Shown: positions 9,949 through 19,023, counted from the stretch's first letter. The stretch is DNA of 64,000 nt from Rhodospirillales bacterium (GCA_016699855.1 CP064988.1:5276811-5340810), one strand, 5' to 3'. The notes: generated from the sequence alone by a model not told the origin. Made by a program: numbers and translations.

Positions 9949-11142
9949 GTGTTCAATCCACTGGATCCGGTGTTCATCGCCGATCCGTACCCCGTCTACC
10001 ATCAGCTCCGCGCGGCGGCGCCCGTGTGGAAATCACCGCTGGGGATGTGGGTGGCGACCCGCTACGAGGACGTCGCCTTCATCCTGCGCGACAAGCGATT
10101 CGGCAAGGACTACGCCGGCAACATGCGCCGCCGCTACGGCGAGGCGGCGCCGAATGAGCCGGCCATCGCCAGCTTGGCCAAAACCATGCTGGTGCTCGAT
10201 CCGCCCGACCACACGCGCCTGCGCGGGCTGGTGACCAAGGCGTTCACCGCCCGCCGGGTCGAGGAGATGCGGCCGCGCATCGCCGCCATCGTCGGCGCGC
10301 TGATCGACCGCGTCGCCGACAAGGGCGGGATGGACGTGATCTGGGATTTCGCCCACCGCCTGCCGGTGATCGTGATCTGCGACATGCTCGGGATCCCGGA
10401 GGAGGACCGCCAACAATTCTTCGACCAGTCCAAGGTCAACGGACGGCTGATCGATCCCGTGCCGATGACGCGCGAGGAGATGGATTCGGCGAACGCCAGC
10501 GGCGCCGCCATCGGCGCCTATTTCGACACGCTCTTCGAGCGCCGCCGGCGCGAGCCGACCGACGATCTGACGACCCAGCTCGTGCAGGCCGAGGAGGCGG
10601 GCGACCGACTCAGCGCCGAGGAGCTGCGCGCCAATGTCGGGCTGCTGTTCGCCGCCGGCCACGAGACCACCGCGAACCTGATCGGCAACGGCCTGCTGGC
10701 GCTGCAGCGCCATCCCGACCAGTGGGCGGCGATCAAGGCCGATCCGTCGTTGATCGCCAACGCGATCGACGAACTGCTGCGCTTCGACTCCTCGGTGCAG
10801 ATGACGGGGCGCGTCGCGATGGACGACGTCGAGGTCGGCGGCGTGGCGCTGGAGAAGGGCGCCTCGGTGATCACCTTCCTCGGTGCCGCCAACCGCGATC
10901 CGGCGGTCTACGCCGATCCCGACCGGCTGGACGTGCGGCGGCAGAACATCCGGCCGCTGTCGTTCGGCGGCGGCATCCACCACTGTCTCGGCGCGCAGCT
11001 CGCCAAGATCGAAGCGCACGAGGCCTTCGCCGGACTGGTCCGGCGTTTGCCCGATCTGAAGGTCGGGGAGATCGAGGCGCCGAGCTGGCGGCGCAACTTC
11101 ACCCTGCGCGGCCTGACGACCATGCCCGCGACCTGGGCCTGA
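9949..11142 (+). CDS. Cytochrome P450
   Basis: This soluble bacterial class I P450 of 397 residues has the oxygen-binding I helix FAAGHETT, the ExxR motif in DELLRF, and the heme-thiolate loop FGGGIHHCLGAQLA. The start is uncertain. GTG at 9949 gives a normal but short N-terminus (MFNPLDPVFIADPYPVYHQL). An ATG at 9914 with a plausible leader (MPDTVTAPP) lies in another frame, and one base would join them. The gene is followed after ten bases by an asparaginase gene. No ferredoxin partner is nearby, and the substrate is unknown. Confidence 0.93.
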   Translation: MFNPLDPVFIADPYPVYHQLRAAAPVWKSPLGMWVATRYEDVAFILRDKRFGKDYAGNMRRRYGEAAPNEPAIASLAKTMLVLDPPDHTRLRGLVTKAFTARRVEEMRPRIAAIVGALIDRVADKGGMDVIWDFAHRLPVIVICDMLGIPEEDRQQFFDQSKVNGRLIDPVPMTREEMDSANASGAAIGAYFDTLFERRRREPTDDLTTQLVQAEEAGDRLSAEELRANVGLLFAAGHETTANLIGNGLLALQRHPDQWAAIKADPSLIANAIDELLRFDSSVQMTGRVAMDDVEVGGVALEKGASVITFLGAANRDPAVYADPDRLDVRRQNIRPLSFGGGIHHCLGAQLAKIEAHEAFAGLVRRLPDLKVGEIEAPSWRRNFTLRGLTTMPATWA

Positions 11143-11152
11143 GCGGGGGACG

Positions 11153-12166
11153 GTGTCAGGCCTCAATCCGATCGTCGTCGAACTCCACCGCGGCGCCGTG
11201 GTGGAGAGCCGGCATATCGGCGCCGGCGCGGTGATGCGCGCCGACGGCACGGTCGTCGAATCGTGGGGCGATATCGACGCGCTGGTCCTCGCACGCTCGG
11301 CGATCAAGCCGATCCAGGCGCTGCCGCTGGTCGAGAGCGGGGCGGCGGACCGCTTTGGGCTGACCGATATCCAGCTTTCGCTGGCCTGCGCGTCGCACAA
11401 CGGCGAGGCGCGCCACGTCGAGGCGGTGCGGGCGTGGCTGACGAAAATCGTCCTGTCCGAGGCCGATCTCGAGTGCGGGGCGCACGCGCCGACGCGGCTG
11501 CCGATCTACGAGGCGTTCCTGAGGACCGGCGCGCCGCTGACGGCGGCGTTCAACAATTGCTCCGGCAAGCACACCGGATTTCTGACGACCGCCATGCATC
11601 TCGGCGAGCCGACCCGGGGATACATCACGGCGGCGCATCCCGTGCAGCGCCGCATCACCGCGATCTACGGCGAGCTGTCCGGCTGCGACCTCTCGGCCGC
11701 CCCGGCCGGCACCGACGGCTGCGGCATCCCCACGATCGGCGTGCCGCTGCGCGGCATGGCCCGCGCGATGGCCAACATGGCCGATCCGTCGCGCCTGCCG
11801 GAGGCGCGCGCCAAGGCCGCCATCCGCATCCGCGCGGCGATGAACGCGGAGCCATTCTTCATGGCCGGCACGGGACGCTTCTGCACCCGCATCAACGGCG
11901 CCCTGCCGGGCATCGCACAGGTGAAGACCGGCGCCGAGGGCGTCTATTGCGGCATGCTGCCGACCCTCGGCGTCGGAGTGGCGCTGAAGATGTGGGACGG
12001 GGCGGCGCGCGCCTCGGAGGTCGCGATGGCGACGATCCTGCGCCATCTCGGCGTGCTGTCGGCGGCGGAATTCGACGCGGCGGTCAACCCGCCGGTCCTC
12101 AACGTCGTCGGCCTGCGTGTGGGCGACATCCGGCCGGCGGCGTCGTGGCTCGGCGCGGCGTCGTAA
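11153..12166 (+). CDS. Asparaginase, Rhizobium etli type (AnsA-like)
   Basis: This 337-residue protein belongs to the asparaginase II family (PF06089), which is unrelated to the E. coli enzymes. It has SAIKPIQALPLVESG, the SLACASHNGE segment and NNCSGKHTGFL. The last includes the Ser-x-x-Lys implicated in catalysis in the R. etli enzyme. It starts with GTG behind a GAGCGGGGGA site. Its 3' end overlaps the following RNA methyltransferase. It should release ammonia from L-asparagine in the cytoplasm. Confidence 0.88.
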   Translation: MSGLNPIVVELHRGAVVESRHIGAGAVMRADGTVVESWGDIDALVLARSAIKPIQALPLVESGAADRFGLTDIQLSLACASHNGEARHVEAVRAWLTKIVLSEADLECGAHAPTRLPIYEAFLRTGAPLTAAFNNCSGKHTGFLTTAMHLGEPTRGYITAAHPVQRRITAIYGELSGCDLSAAPAGTDGCGIPTIGVPLRGMARAMANMADPSRLPEARAKAAIRIRAAMNAEPFFMAGTGRFCTRINGALPGIAQVKTGAEGVYCGMLPTLGVGVALKMWDGAARASEVAMATILRHLGVLSAAEFDAAVNPPVLNVVGLRVGDIRPAASWLGAAS

Positions 12167-13494
12167 GGCCCCGGCCGCGGCCGGCCGCCGAGCCCGCGAC
12201 CGACGCTCCGGCCGTCACGCTCAGGATCGAGGGCGTCAACGCCGCCATGCTCGGCTGGGCGCCGGCGCCGGGCGATCCGACGGTGCGTCTCCACGTGCCC
12301 TACACGCTCGCCGGCGAGACCGTCGAGGCGCGTCCACGCCGCCACGCCGGCGCGCGCGCCGAGGCCGATCTGCTGCGCGTCATCGAGCCGTCGACGGCGA
12401 GGCGCGCGCCGATGTGCCGGCATTTCACGGTCTGCGGCGGCTGCGCGGCGCAGCACTGGCCGGATATGGACTACACCGCGTGGAAGGCGGCGGCGCCACT
12501 AACCGCGCTACGCGCCCACGGCATCGTCCCGGACGAGGTGCTGCCGCTGGCGCGCACGACGGCGGGCGGACGTCGCCGCGTCGATCTCACCCTGCGGTGG
12601 TCGCGCGACGGCGTGCGCGCGGGGTTCGCGCGGCGCGGATCGCACGAGCTGGTCGATCTCGCGCAATGCCCCGTGCTCATGCCCAAGCTGGCCGCAATGG
12701 TCGCGCCGCTGCGTCTCGCCGCCGGACGGATGCTGCCGGCGGCCGGCGAGGCGGACGCGGTCGTCAATTGGACCGACAACGGCGCCGACGTCCTGATCGT
12801 GCCGGCCGACCGTCTGCCGCTCGATCTGGCAAGGCGCGAGGCGCTGGCGACCTTCGCCGAGACGGTCGACGCCGCCCGCGTCTCGTGGGGGACGCGACGC
12901 CAATCCGAGCCGGTCGTCGTGCGCCACCAACCGTCGCTCGCTTTCGGACGCGTCGCCGTGGAGCCGCCTCCGGGCGCGTTCCTCCAGGCCAGCGTCGCCG
13001 GCGAGATGGCGCTGCGCGACGCGGTACGGGCGTGGATCGGGCCGGCGCGGAAGCTGGTCGACCTCTACGCCGGGATCGGCACGCTGTCGCTCGGCCTGCT
13101 GCCGGGCTGCCGAGCGACTCTCTACGAGGGCGACCGCGCGGCCGTGGCGGCCGTGGAGGCGGGACTGCGCAAGGCCTCGCTGAACGGCGTGGCGACCGCC
13201 AACCTGCGCAACCTCGCCAGCGACCCGCTGGTCGCCGAGGAGCTCGACGCGTTCGACGCGGCGATCCTCGATCCGCCGCGCGCCGGCGCCGCCGCGCAGG
13301 CCGCCGAACTGGCGCGCAGCAGGATCCCCACCGTGGTCGCGGTGTCGTGCGATCCGCTCAGCTTCGCGCGCGACGCCAAAACGCTGGTCGATGGTGGGTA
13401 CCGGCTGGAAAGGCTCCTGCCGGTCGACCAGTTCCTATGGTCGCCGCACGTCGAGCTGGCGGCGCTGTTCCGCCGACCGCGACACGGGCGTTGA
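12145..13494 (+). CDS. 23S rRNA / tRNA (uracil-5-)-methyltransferase, RumA/TrmA family
   Basis: This is about 449 residues from the proposed GTG, which overlaps the asparaginase gene by 22 bases. A TRAM-like beta region starts at VTLRIEGVN. Four cysteines (CRHFTVCGGC, then one in LAQCPVL) match the RumA [4Fe-4S] site CX5CX2CXnC. The SAM motif is DLYAGIGTLSLGL, and SCDP holds the catalytic cysteine. It makes m5U in rRNA (RlmC/RlmD type) or tRNA; the cluster favours an RlmD-like enzyme. The start is inferred, because the next ATG at 12247 would cut into the TRAM strand. Confidence 0.87.
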   Translation: MARRGVVRPRPRPAAEPATDAPAVTLRIEGVNAAMLGWAPAPGDPTVRLHVPYTLAGETVEARPRRHAGARAEADLLRVIEPSTARRAPMCRHFTVCGGCAAQHWPDMDYTAWKAAAPLTALRAHGIVPDEVLPLARTTAGGRRRVDLTLRWSRDGVRAGFARRGSHELVDLAQCPVLMPKLAAMVAPLRLAAGRMLPAAGEADAVVNWTDNGADVLIVPADRLPLDLARREALATFAETVDAARVSWGTRRQSEPVVVRHQPSLAFGRVAVEPPPGAFLQASVAGEMALRDAVRAWIGPARKLVDLYAGIGTLSLGLLPGCRATLYEGDRAAVAAVEAGLRKASLNGVATANLRNLASDPLVAEELDAFDAAILDPPRAGAAAQAAELARSRIPTVVAVSCDPLSFARDAKTLVDGGYRLERLLPVDQFLWSPHVELAALFRRPRHGR

Positions 13495-13503
13495 CGTTCG
13501 CGG

Positions 13504-14709
13504 CTATTCCGCCGCGGCGGGCCGCTGCACGGTGATCGAGCCCGGCCGGAAGCGGTCCTTGTGCGGCGTGGTGTCGATCTCGTCGAGCTGGATGTCGCCC
13601 GACAGCACCTTGCGCTTCCACGCCTGGTGCTCGGGCTCGGCGGCGTGGAACTCCGGCATGACCTCCTTGGCGAACAGCTCGAGGCTCTCGCAGATATGCG
13701 CGTGCGAGGTCTTGCCGGCCTGGTTGAGCAGGATGATCTGGTCGACGTTCGAGGTCTGGAACTTGCGCAGCTTGCGCCGGATCGTCTCCGGCGAGCCGAT
13801 CAGACCGCCCTGGAGGGCGCGCGCGGCCTGCTCCGGGTTGGCCGCCTTCCACTTGTTGTACTCGTCCCACATGTTGACGGTGCCCGGCGCGGGGCGCTCG
13901 CGGTTCTTCGAGGCGCCGTAGAACTGCAGCGCGAACTGGAAGAAGGTGGCGCCATCGGCGCGGCGGCGCGCCTCCTCGTCGGTCTCCGCGCACATGAAGT
14001 AGCTGACGACCGCGATGTTCGGGTTCGTGTCGTACTCGCAGAGCTTGTCCTGCCGGCGGACGAAGGAGTTGTAGTAGGCGTGCACCCAGGCGTTGGCGGC
14101 GTCGGCGCTGAGGAACTGGAACGCCAGCGCGCCCATGCCGCGGCGGCCCGCCATCTCGATGGTCTCGAGCTGCGAGCAGGCGACCCACAGCGGCGGGTGC
14201 GGCTTCTGCACCGGCTTGGGCAGGACGTTGCGCAGCGGGAACTTGAAGTAGGGGCCGTCGTAGGAGCAGCCGCCGTCCTTGAACATCGGCATGACGGCGC
14301 GCACGCCGTCCTCCCACACCGCGCGCTTCTCCTCCATCGTGCGGTCGAACGGCTCCAGCTCGGTGTAGCTGGCGCTCTCGCCCATGCCGAACTCGACCCT
14401 GCCGTCGCTCAGCAGGTCGAGGGTGGCGATGCGCTCGGCCACGCGGGCGGGGTGGTTGGTGGTGAGCTGGAAGATGCCGTGGCCCAGGCGGATGCGCTTG
14501 GTGCGCTGGCTGGCCGCCGCCAGCAGCATCTCCGGCGCCGGCGAGTGCGAGTACTCCTCGAGGAAGTGGTGCTCCACCTGCCACGCGTGGTCGTAGCCGA
14601 GGCGGTCGGCCAGCTCGATCTGGGCGAGCGCGTTCTGGTAGAGCTTGCGCTCGTCGTCCGGACCCCATGGGCGCGGCAGCTGCAACTCGTAGAAAATGCC
14701 GAACTTCAT
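13504..14709 (-). CDS. LLM class flavin-dependent oxidoreductase
   Basis: This 401-residue luciferase-like (alpha/beta barrel) F420- or FMN-dependent enzyme begins MKFGIFYELQLPRPWGPDDE behind a GGAGG site. The family segments HAWQVEHHFLEEYSHSPAPE, RIRLGHGIFQLTTNHPARVAE and LDLLSDGRVEFGMGE are present. Relatives are monooxygenases of unknown or varied substrates (alkanes, sulfonates, aromatic acids). It is divergent from the SDR-MDR-flavoprotein operon across 187 bases and may serve the same pathway. Confidence 0.9.
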   Translation of the reverse strand: MKFGIFYELQLPRPWGPDDERKLYQNALAQIELADRLGYDHAWQVEHHFLEEYSHSPAPEMLLAAASQRTKRIRLGHGIFQLTTNHPARVAERIATLDLLSDGRVEFGMGESASYTELEPFDRTMEEKRAVWEDGVRAVMPMFKDGGCSYDGPYFKFPLRNVLPKPVQKPHPPLWVACSQLETIEMAGRRGMGALAFQFLSADAANAWVHAYYNSFVRRQDKLCEYDTNPNIAVVSYFMCAETDEEARRRADGATFFQFALQFYGASKNRERPAPGTVNMWDEYNKWKAANPEQAARALQGGLIGSPETIRRKLRKFQTSNVDQIILLNQAGKTSHAHICESLELFAKEVMPEFHAAEPEHQAWKRKVLSGDIQLDEIDTTPHKDRFRPGSITVQRPAAAE

Positions 14710-14832
14710 GGTGTCCTCCGCTTCCGCCCGCTTCGCTCCAGCGGCGATCTGAACGCGAAACGCCGCCGCCGGCAACCACCGGGCGGCCTCCTCGGCCCGC
14801 TGCGCGGCCATTCCTTCCGCATGCCGGTACGC

Positions 14833-14862
14833 TTGTGCGCGACGTCGCCGCGTCGCTATGGT
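14833..14862 (+). promoter_or_regulatory. Possible promoter of the SDR operon
   Basis: TTGTGC (14833-14838) and TATGGT (14857-14862) are separated by 18 bases, about 35 bases before the SDR start. The match to sigma-70 boxes is only moderate. Confidence 0.25.
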
Positions 14863-14896
14863 GCGGTCGCGAAAACACACGGAGCGGAGGAAGCGG

Positions 14897-15667
14897 ATGT
14901 CGATGTTCGATCTGACGGGCAAGGTCGCCGTCGTCACGGGCGGAAGCCGCGGCATCGGCCGCTCGATCTGCGAGCAGATGGCGATCCAGGGCGCGAAGGT
15001 CGTGGTGTCGAGCCGCAAGCTGCCCGCCTGCGAGGAGGTCGTCCAGGGGATCAAGGCGCGGGGCGGCGAGGCGACGGCGGTGGCCGCCAGCATCTCCGAC
15101 AAGGCCCAGCTCGAGAACCTGATCGCGCAGGCGCGCAAGGCCTACGGCAGGATCGACATCCTGGTCTGCAACGCCGCCAGCAATCCCTATTTCGGACCGC
15201 TCACCGGGCTGAAGGAGGACGTCTTCCAGAAGATCATGATGAACAACGTCATGAGCAACCTGTGGCTCGCCAACATGGTGTGCCCGGAGATGGCGGAGCG
15301 GAAGGACGGGGTCGTGATCGTCGTGTCCTCGATCGGCGCGCTGACCGCGTCGCTCCACATCGCCGCCTACAACATGTCCAAGGCCGCCGACCTGTCGCTG
15401 GTGAAGTCGCTGGCGGCGGAATGGGGGCCGAGCAACATCCGCGTCAACGCCATCGCGCCGGGCCTGATCAAGACCGACTTCGCCAAGGCGCTGTGGGACA
15501 ACCCGGAGATCCGCGCCAACTCGGAGCGCCGCGCGGCGCTGCGGCGCATCGGCGAGCCGGACGAGATCGGCGGCGTCGCCTGCTTCCTCGCCTCCAAGGC
15601 CGGCGCCTTCGTCACGGCGCAGATGATCGTCGCCGACGGCGGCGTGATCGGGGTCGGCGGCGGCTGA
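14897..15667 (+). CDS. SDR family oxidoreductase
   Basis: This 256-residue classical short-chain dehydrogenase has the cofactor loop TGGSRGIG, the catalytic serine in VVSSIGAL, and the Tyr/Lys pair in YNMSK. The NAA-type segment appears as CNAASNPYFGP, a variant shared with bile-acid and sterol dehydrogenases. The C-terminal motif is MIVADGGV. The start at 14897 is chosen because a strong GGAGCGGAGGAAG site lies just upstream, which discards the open frame from 14858. It leads a four-gene plus-strand cassette. The cofactor preference (no acidic residue after strand 2, SSRK) suggests NADP. Confidence 0.92.
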   Translation: MSMFDLTGKVAVVTGGSRGIGRSICEQMAIQGAKVVVSSRKLPACEEVVQGIKARGGEATAVAASISDKAQLENLIAQARKAYGRIDILVCNAASNPYFGPLTGLKEDVFQKIMMNNVMSNLWLANMVCPEMAERKDGVVIVVSSIGALTASLHIAAYNMSKAADLSLVKSLAAEWGPSNIRVNAIAPGLIKTDFAKALWDNPEIRANSERRAALRRIGEPDEIGGVACFLASKAGAFVTAQMIVADGGVIGVGGG

Positions 15668-15680
15668 GTCCGTCGATCCG

Positions 15681-16694
15681 ATGGACTCCCGCCACGTCGT
15701 CCTCGCGCGCCGGCCGGACGGCGTCCCCGTGCCGGAGGATTTCCGGGTCGAGCGGCGCGCGCTGCCGCCGCTCGCGGATGGACGGGTGCTGGTCGAGGTG
15801 CTCTACGCTACCGCCAATCCCGGCAGCCGCAACCGGCTCGGCGGCGCGGCCAGCTACGCCCGCGGGATGGAGATCGGCGAGACGATGGAGGGGCCGGCGG
15901 TCGGTCGTGTCGTTGAGTCGCGCAACGCCGCGTTCGCGCCCGGCGACCTGCTGTCGGGGCCGTTCGGCTGGGCCGAGCACGTCCAGATCAGCGGCCGCGG
16001 CGTCACCCGCGTTCCGGCCGACACGCCGTCGCTGAGCGCCTGGGCTGGCATCCTCTCGATCCCCGGTCTCACGGCCTATTTCGGCCTGCTCGACGTGGGC
16101 GCGGCCAAACCCGGCGAGACGGTCCTGGTGTCATCGGCCGCCGGACCGGTCGGCGCGACCGCCGGGCAGATCGGGAGGATCACGGGCTGCCGCGTCATCG
16201 GCATCGCCAGCGGCGCCGGCAAGCGACGCTTGTTGGTCGACGAGGCCGGTTTCGACGCGGTGATCGACCGCCGCGCCGGCGAGCCCGTGGAGTCGCTGGC
16301 GGCGCGGATCGCGGAGGCCGCGCCGGAAGGCGTCGACGTCTATTTCGACAACGTCGGCGGACCGACCCTCGACGCCGCGATCGCCAGCCTGCGGCCGCGC
16401 GGCCGCGTCGTCGTCTGCGGCCAGTTGTCGGACTACAACGCCGCCGGCGAGCGCCACGGCACGCGCCGCGTCTACGACTTCATCGGCAAGCGGCTGCGGA
16501 TGGAGGGTCTCGTCGTGTTCGACTACGCCGGCCGCTACGGCGAGGCGCTGGACGCGATGACGGGTTGGATCCGCGACGGCCGCTTGAAATTCCGCGAGCA
16601 CGTGGTCGAGGGGATCGAGGCGCTGCCGGCGCTGTTCTGCGCCCAGATGCGCGGCGAGATCTTCGGGCGCCCGCTGGCGCGTCTCGCGCGCTGA
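15681..16694 (+). CDS. NADP-dependent oxidoreductase, zinc-independent MDR family (CurA / prostaglandin-reductase-like)
   Basis: This 337-residue medium-chain reductase begins with the family start VVLARRPDGVPVPEDFRVE. It has the nucleotide-binding segment VLVSSAAGPVGATAGQIG and the later YFDNVGGPTLDAAIASL. No zinc-binding cysteines are seen. Relatives reduce the C=C bond of enones. It starts 13 bases after the SDR stop, which supports co-transcription. A sequence of SDR oxidation then enone reduction is plausible, but the substrate is not known. Confidence 0.9.
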   Translation: MDSRHVVLARRPDGVPVPEDFRVERRALPPLADGRVLVEVLYATANPGSRNRLGGAASYARGMEIGETMEGPAVGRVVESRNAAFAPGDLLSGPFGWAEHVQISGRGVTRVPADTPSLSAWAGILSIPGLTAYFGLLDVGAAKPGETVLVSSAAGPVGATAGQIGRITGCRVIGIASGAGKRRLLVDEAGFDAVIDRRAGEPVESLAARIAEAAPEGVDVYFDNVGGPTLDAAIASLRPRGRVVVCGQLSDYNAAGERHGTRRVYDFIGKRLRMEGLVVFDYAGRYGEALDAMTGWIRDGRLKFREHVVEGIEALPALFCAQMRGEIFGRPLARLAR

Positions 16695-16715
16695 TATCAC
16701 CAAGGAAACGATGCG

Positions 16716-17879
16716 ATGACCGTGTGGCCCGACCATCCCGTGCTCGACCGGCTGCGGCCGCTGCTGCCAGGCATCGCCGCGCGCGCCGACGAGATCGAGG
16801 CGGCGCGCCGGCTGCCCGCCGACCTCGCGCGGACGCTGATCGGCACCAAGGTCTTCAAGCTGTGCGTGCCCAAGGCCGTCGGCGGCGAGGAGGCGCATCC
16901 ATTGGTGCTCATGCAGGCGATCGAGGAGACGGCCGCCGCCGACGGCTCGGCCGGCTGGAACGTCGCCATCGGCGCCAGCTCCGGCAGCACGGCGGCCTAT
17001 CTCGCGCCCGATGTCGCGCGGCTCATCCATGGCGCGCCGGAGGCGGTCACCGGCGGCATCTTCGCGCCGCGCGGCAAGGCGGTCCGCGAGGGCGACGGCT
17101 ACCGCGTCACCGGCCACTGGCAGTGGGCCAGCGGCAGCCCGCATTGCGCGTGGATCAAGGGCGGCTGCGTCGCCTACGAGGACGGCAAACCGCGCCTCAT
17201 CCGCGACGGCGTCCCCGAGGTTCTGACGGTCTATTTCCCGCGCGATAAGATCGAGTTCGTCGACAACTGGTACACGTCCGGGCTCTGCGGCACCGCGTCC
17301 TGCGACATCAAGGTGACGGACGTGTTCGTGCCGGCCGCCCACACGATCTCGCTGACCCGGGACAAGCCTCGGGTGGAAGCGCCGCTCTACGTGTTCCCGA
17401 TGTTCGGCCTGCTCGGCATGATCTGCGCCATGACGTCGCTCGGGATCGCGCGGGGCGCGATCACGGACATCGTCGAGCTGGCCGGCGCCAAGAAGCCGAC
17501 CCTCAGCAACCGCGCGCTTGCGGAGCGCGGCGCGACCCAGGGCGACATCGCGCGGGCCGAGGCGATCCTCCGCGGCGCCCGCGCCTTCATGGTGGAGGCG
17601 ATCCTCGACGCCTGGGCCGAGGCGGAGGCCGGCGCGATCAGCGTCGCGAGGCGCGCCGCGCTGCGCCTGGCCGCGACCCACGCGGCCAACGAGTCGGCGC
17701 GGGTCGTCGACATCTGCTACACGCTCGGTGGCGGCACCGCGGTGTACCGCAACAGCCCGCTGCAGCGGCGCTTCCGCGACGCCCACGTCATCACGCAGCA
17801 CATGATGGTGGCGCCGCCGAGCTACGAGCTGGCCGGCCGGGTCCTCCTCGGCCTGCCGACCGATCCGAGCATGATCTAG
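16716..17879 (+). CDS. Acyl-CoA-dehydrogenase-fold flavoprotein, HsaA-like monooxygenase family
   Basis: This 387-residue protein has the acyl-CoA dehydrogenase fold (helical N-terminus, beta middle around VTGHWQWASGSPHC, helical C-terminus). It ends with the group D flavin-monooxygenase-like motif RRFRDAHVITQHMMV. No catalytic glutamate typical of true acyl-CoA dehydrogenases is evident. It is therefore more likely an oxygenase that uses reduced flavin from a reductase, as in HsaA or indole-3-acetate monooxygenases. The flavin reductase partner is not in the cassette. Confidence 0.83.
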   Translation: MTVWPDHPVLDRLRPLLPGIAARADEIEAARRLPADLARTLIGTKVFKLCVPKAVGGEEAHPLVLMQAIEETAAADGSAGWNVAIGASSGSTAAYLAPDVARLIHGAPEAVTGGIFAPRGKAVREGDGYRVTGHWQWASGSPHCAWIKGGCVAYEDGKPRLIRDGVPEVLTVYFPRDKIEFVDNWYTSGLCGTASCDIKVTDVFVPAAHTISLTRDKPRVEAPLYVFPMFGLLGMICAMTSLGIARGAITDIVELAGAKKPTLSNRALAERGATQGDIARAEAILRGARAFMVEAILDAWAEAEAGAISVARRAALRLAATHAANESARVVDICYTLGGGTAVYRNSPLQRRFRDAHVITQHMMVAPPSYELAGRVLLGLPTDPSMI

Positions 17880-17895
17880 ACGGGGAGGGCGGAGC

Positions 17896-18936
17896 ATGAC
17901 GGGCCGCACCACGATTGGAATCACCGGCGACGGCTTCACGATCGACGGCCGGCCGACCTACGAGGGCCGCCGCTGGGGCGCGCGCAAGATCGAGGGCCTG
18001 CTGCTCAACTCGCGGATGGCCAACGCGGTGATCGACGACGTGAACCCCGCCACCCGGGGCGTCTGGGCGTACGCCGACGGACCATGGGACGCGGACCGCA
18101 GCACGCGCGAGTTCGTCGCGGCGCTGCCGTCCTACCGGGCGCACGGGCTGCTGGCCGTGAGCGTCAACCTGCAGGGCGGCAGCCCGCAGGGCTACAGTTG
18201 GAACCACCCGTGGGTCACGACCGGCTTCGCGGCCGACGGCGCGTTGAAGCCGGACTACGCGCGGCGGATTCTCGACGTGCTCCGCGCGACCGACGCGCTC
18301 GGCATGGCGGTGATCCTCGGCTGCTTCTACGGCCGGCAGACCGGGCACCTCGCGGACGAGGCCGCCTGCCTGCGGGCCGTCGACGAGGTCGTCGAGCTGC
18401 TCGTCGCGCAGGATTGCCGCAACGCGCTGATCGAGATCGGCAACGAGGTCGACCTTCCATGGTTCGCGCACGACGTGATCGCCGCGTCGCGCGGGCACGA
18501 GATGATCAAGCGCGTGAAGGAGCGGTCGAGCGGCCGCTTGCGGACGCCCGCCGGCCGCCTGCTGGCCAGCACCAGCTTCGCCGGCGGCGCCGCGCCGCCC
18601 GACAACGTCGTCGCCGAGGCGGACTACCTGCTCCTGCACGGCAACCACGTCGAGAGCCCGGAGGGGATCCGGCGCATGGTGCGCGAGACCCGCGCGCGGG
18701 CGACGTACCGCGGCCAGCCCGTCGCGTTCAACGAGGACGACCACTACGATTTCCACCTGCCCGACAACAACATGCGCGCGGCGGTGGATTCATACGCGAG
18801 CTGGGGCTTCTTCGACTACCGCCGGATCCCTGAGAAGTACCCCGACGGCTTCCAGTCGCTGCCGGTCGACTGGGGCATCAACTCCTTCCGCAAGCGCGCG
18901 TTCTTCGGCTACCTGAAGGAGATCACCGGCGTCTGA
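17896..18936 (+). CDS. Putative glycoside-hydrolase-like TIM-barrel protein
   Basis: This 346-residue protein has no signal peptide. It looks like a clan GH-A (beta/alpha)8 barrel: ALIEIGNEVD has the Asn-Glu pair of the acid/base at the end of strand 4, and VAFNEDDHYD supplies a possible nucleophile Glu. The start RTTIGITGDGFTIDGRPTYEGR resembles beta-strands preceding such barrels. A GGAGGGCGGAG site precedes the ATG, and it is 16 bases behind the flavoprotein gene. I do not recognise a named family. Hydrolysis of a glycoside of the cassette's substrate is only an inference. Confidence 0.6.
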   Translation: MTGRTTIGITGDGFTIDGRPTYEGRRWGARKIEGLLLNSRMANAVIDDVNPATRGVWAYADGPWDADRSTREFVAALPSYRAHGLLAVSVNLQGGSPQGYSWNHPWVTTGFAADGALKPDYARRILDVLRATDALGMAVILGCFYGRQTGHLADEAACLRAVDEVVELLVAQDCRNALIEIGNEVDLPWFAHDVIAASRGHEMIKRVKERSSGRLRTPAGRLLASTSFAGGAAPPDNVVAEADYLLLHGNHVESPEGIRRMVRETRARATYRGQPVAFNEDDHYDFHLPDNNMRAAVDSYASWGFFDYRRIPEKYPDGFQSLPVDWGINSFRKRAFFGYLKEITGV

Positions 18937-18940
18937 TTCG

Positions 18941-19023
18941 CGCCTGCCTGTCATCCCGAGCGCGGCGAGGGATGCACGGGTGGCGTCTGGATCCCTCGCC
19001 GCGCTCGGGATGACAGGCAGGCG
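18941..19023. repeat. Perfect 33-bp inverted repeat between convergent genes
   Basis: Bases 18941-18973 are the exact reverse complement of 18991-19023, with a 17-base spacer. The hairpin would be very stable and sits between two converging genes (stops at 18936 and 19045), so it can end transcription from both sides. Its core unit recurs at 5869-5897. No U-run follows, so it is not a textbook Rho-independent terminator. Confidence 0.9.
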
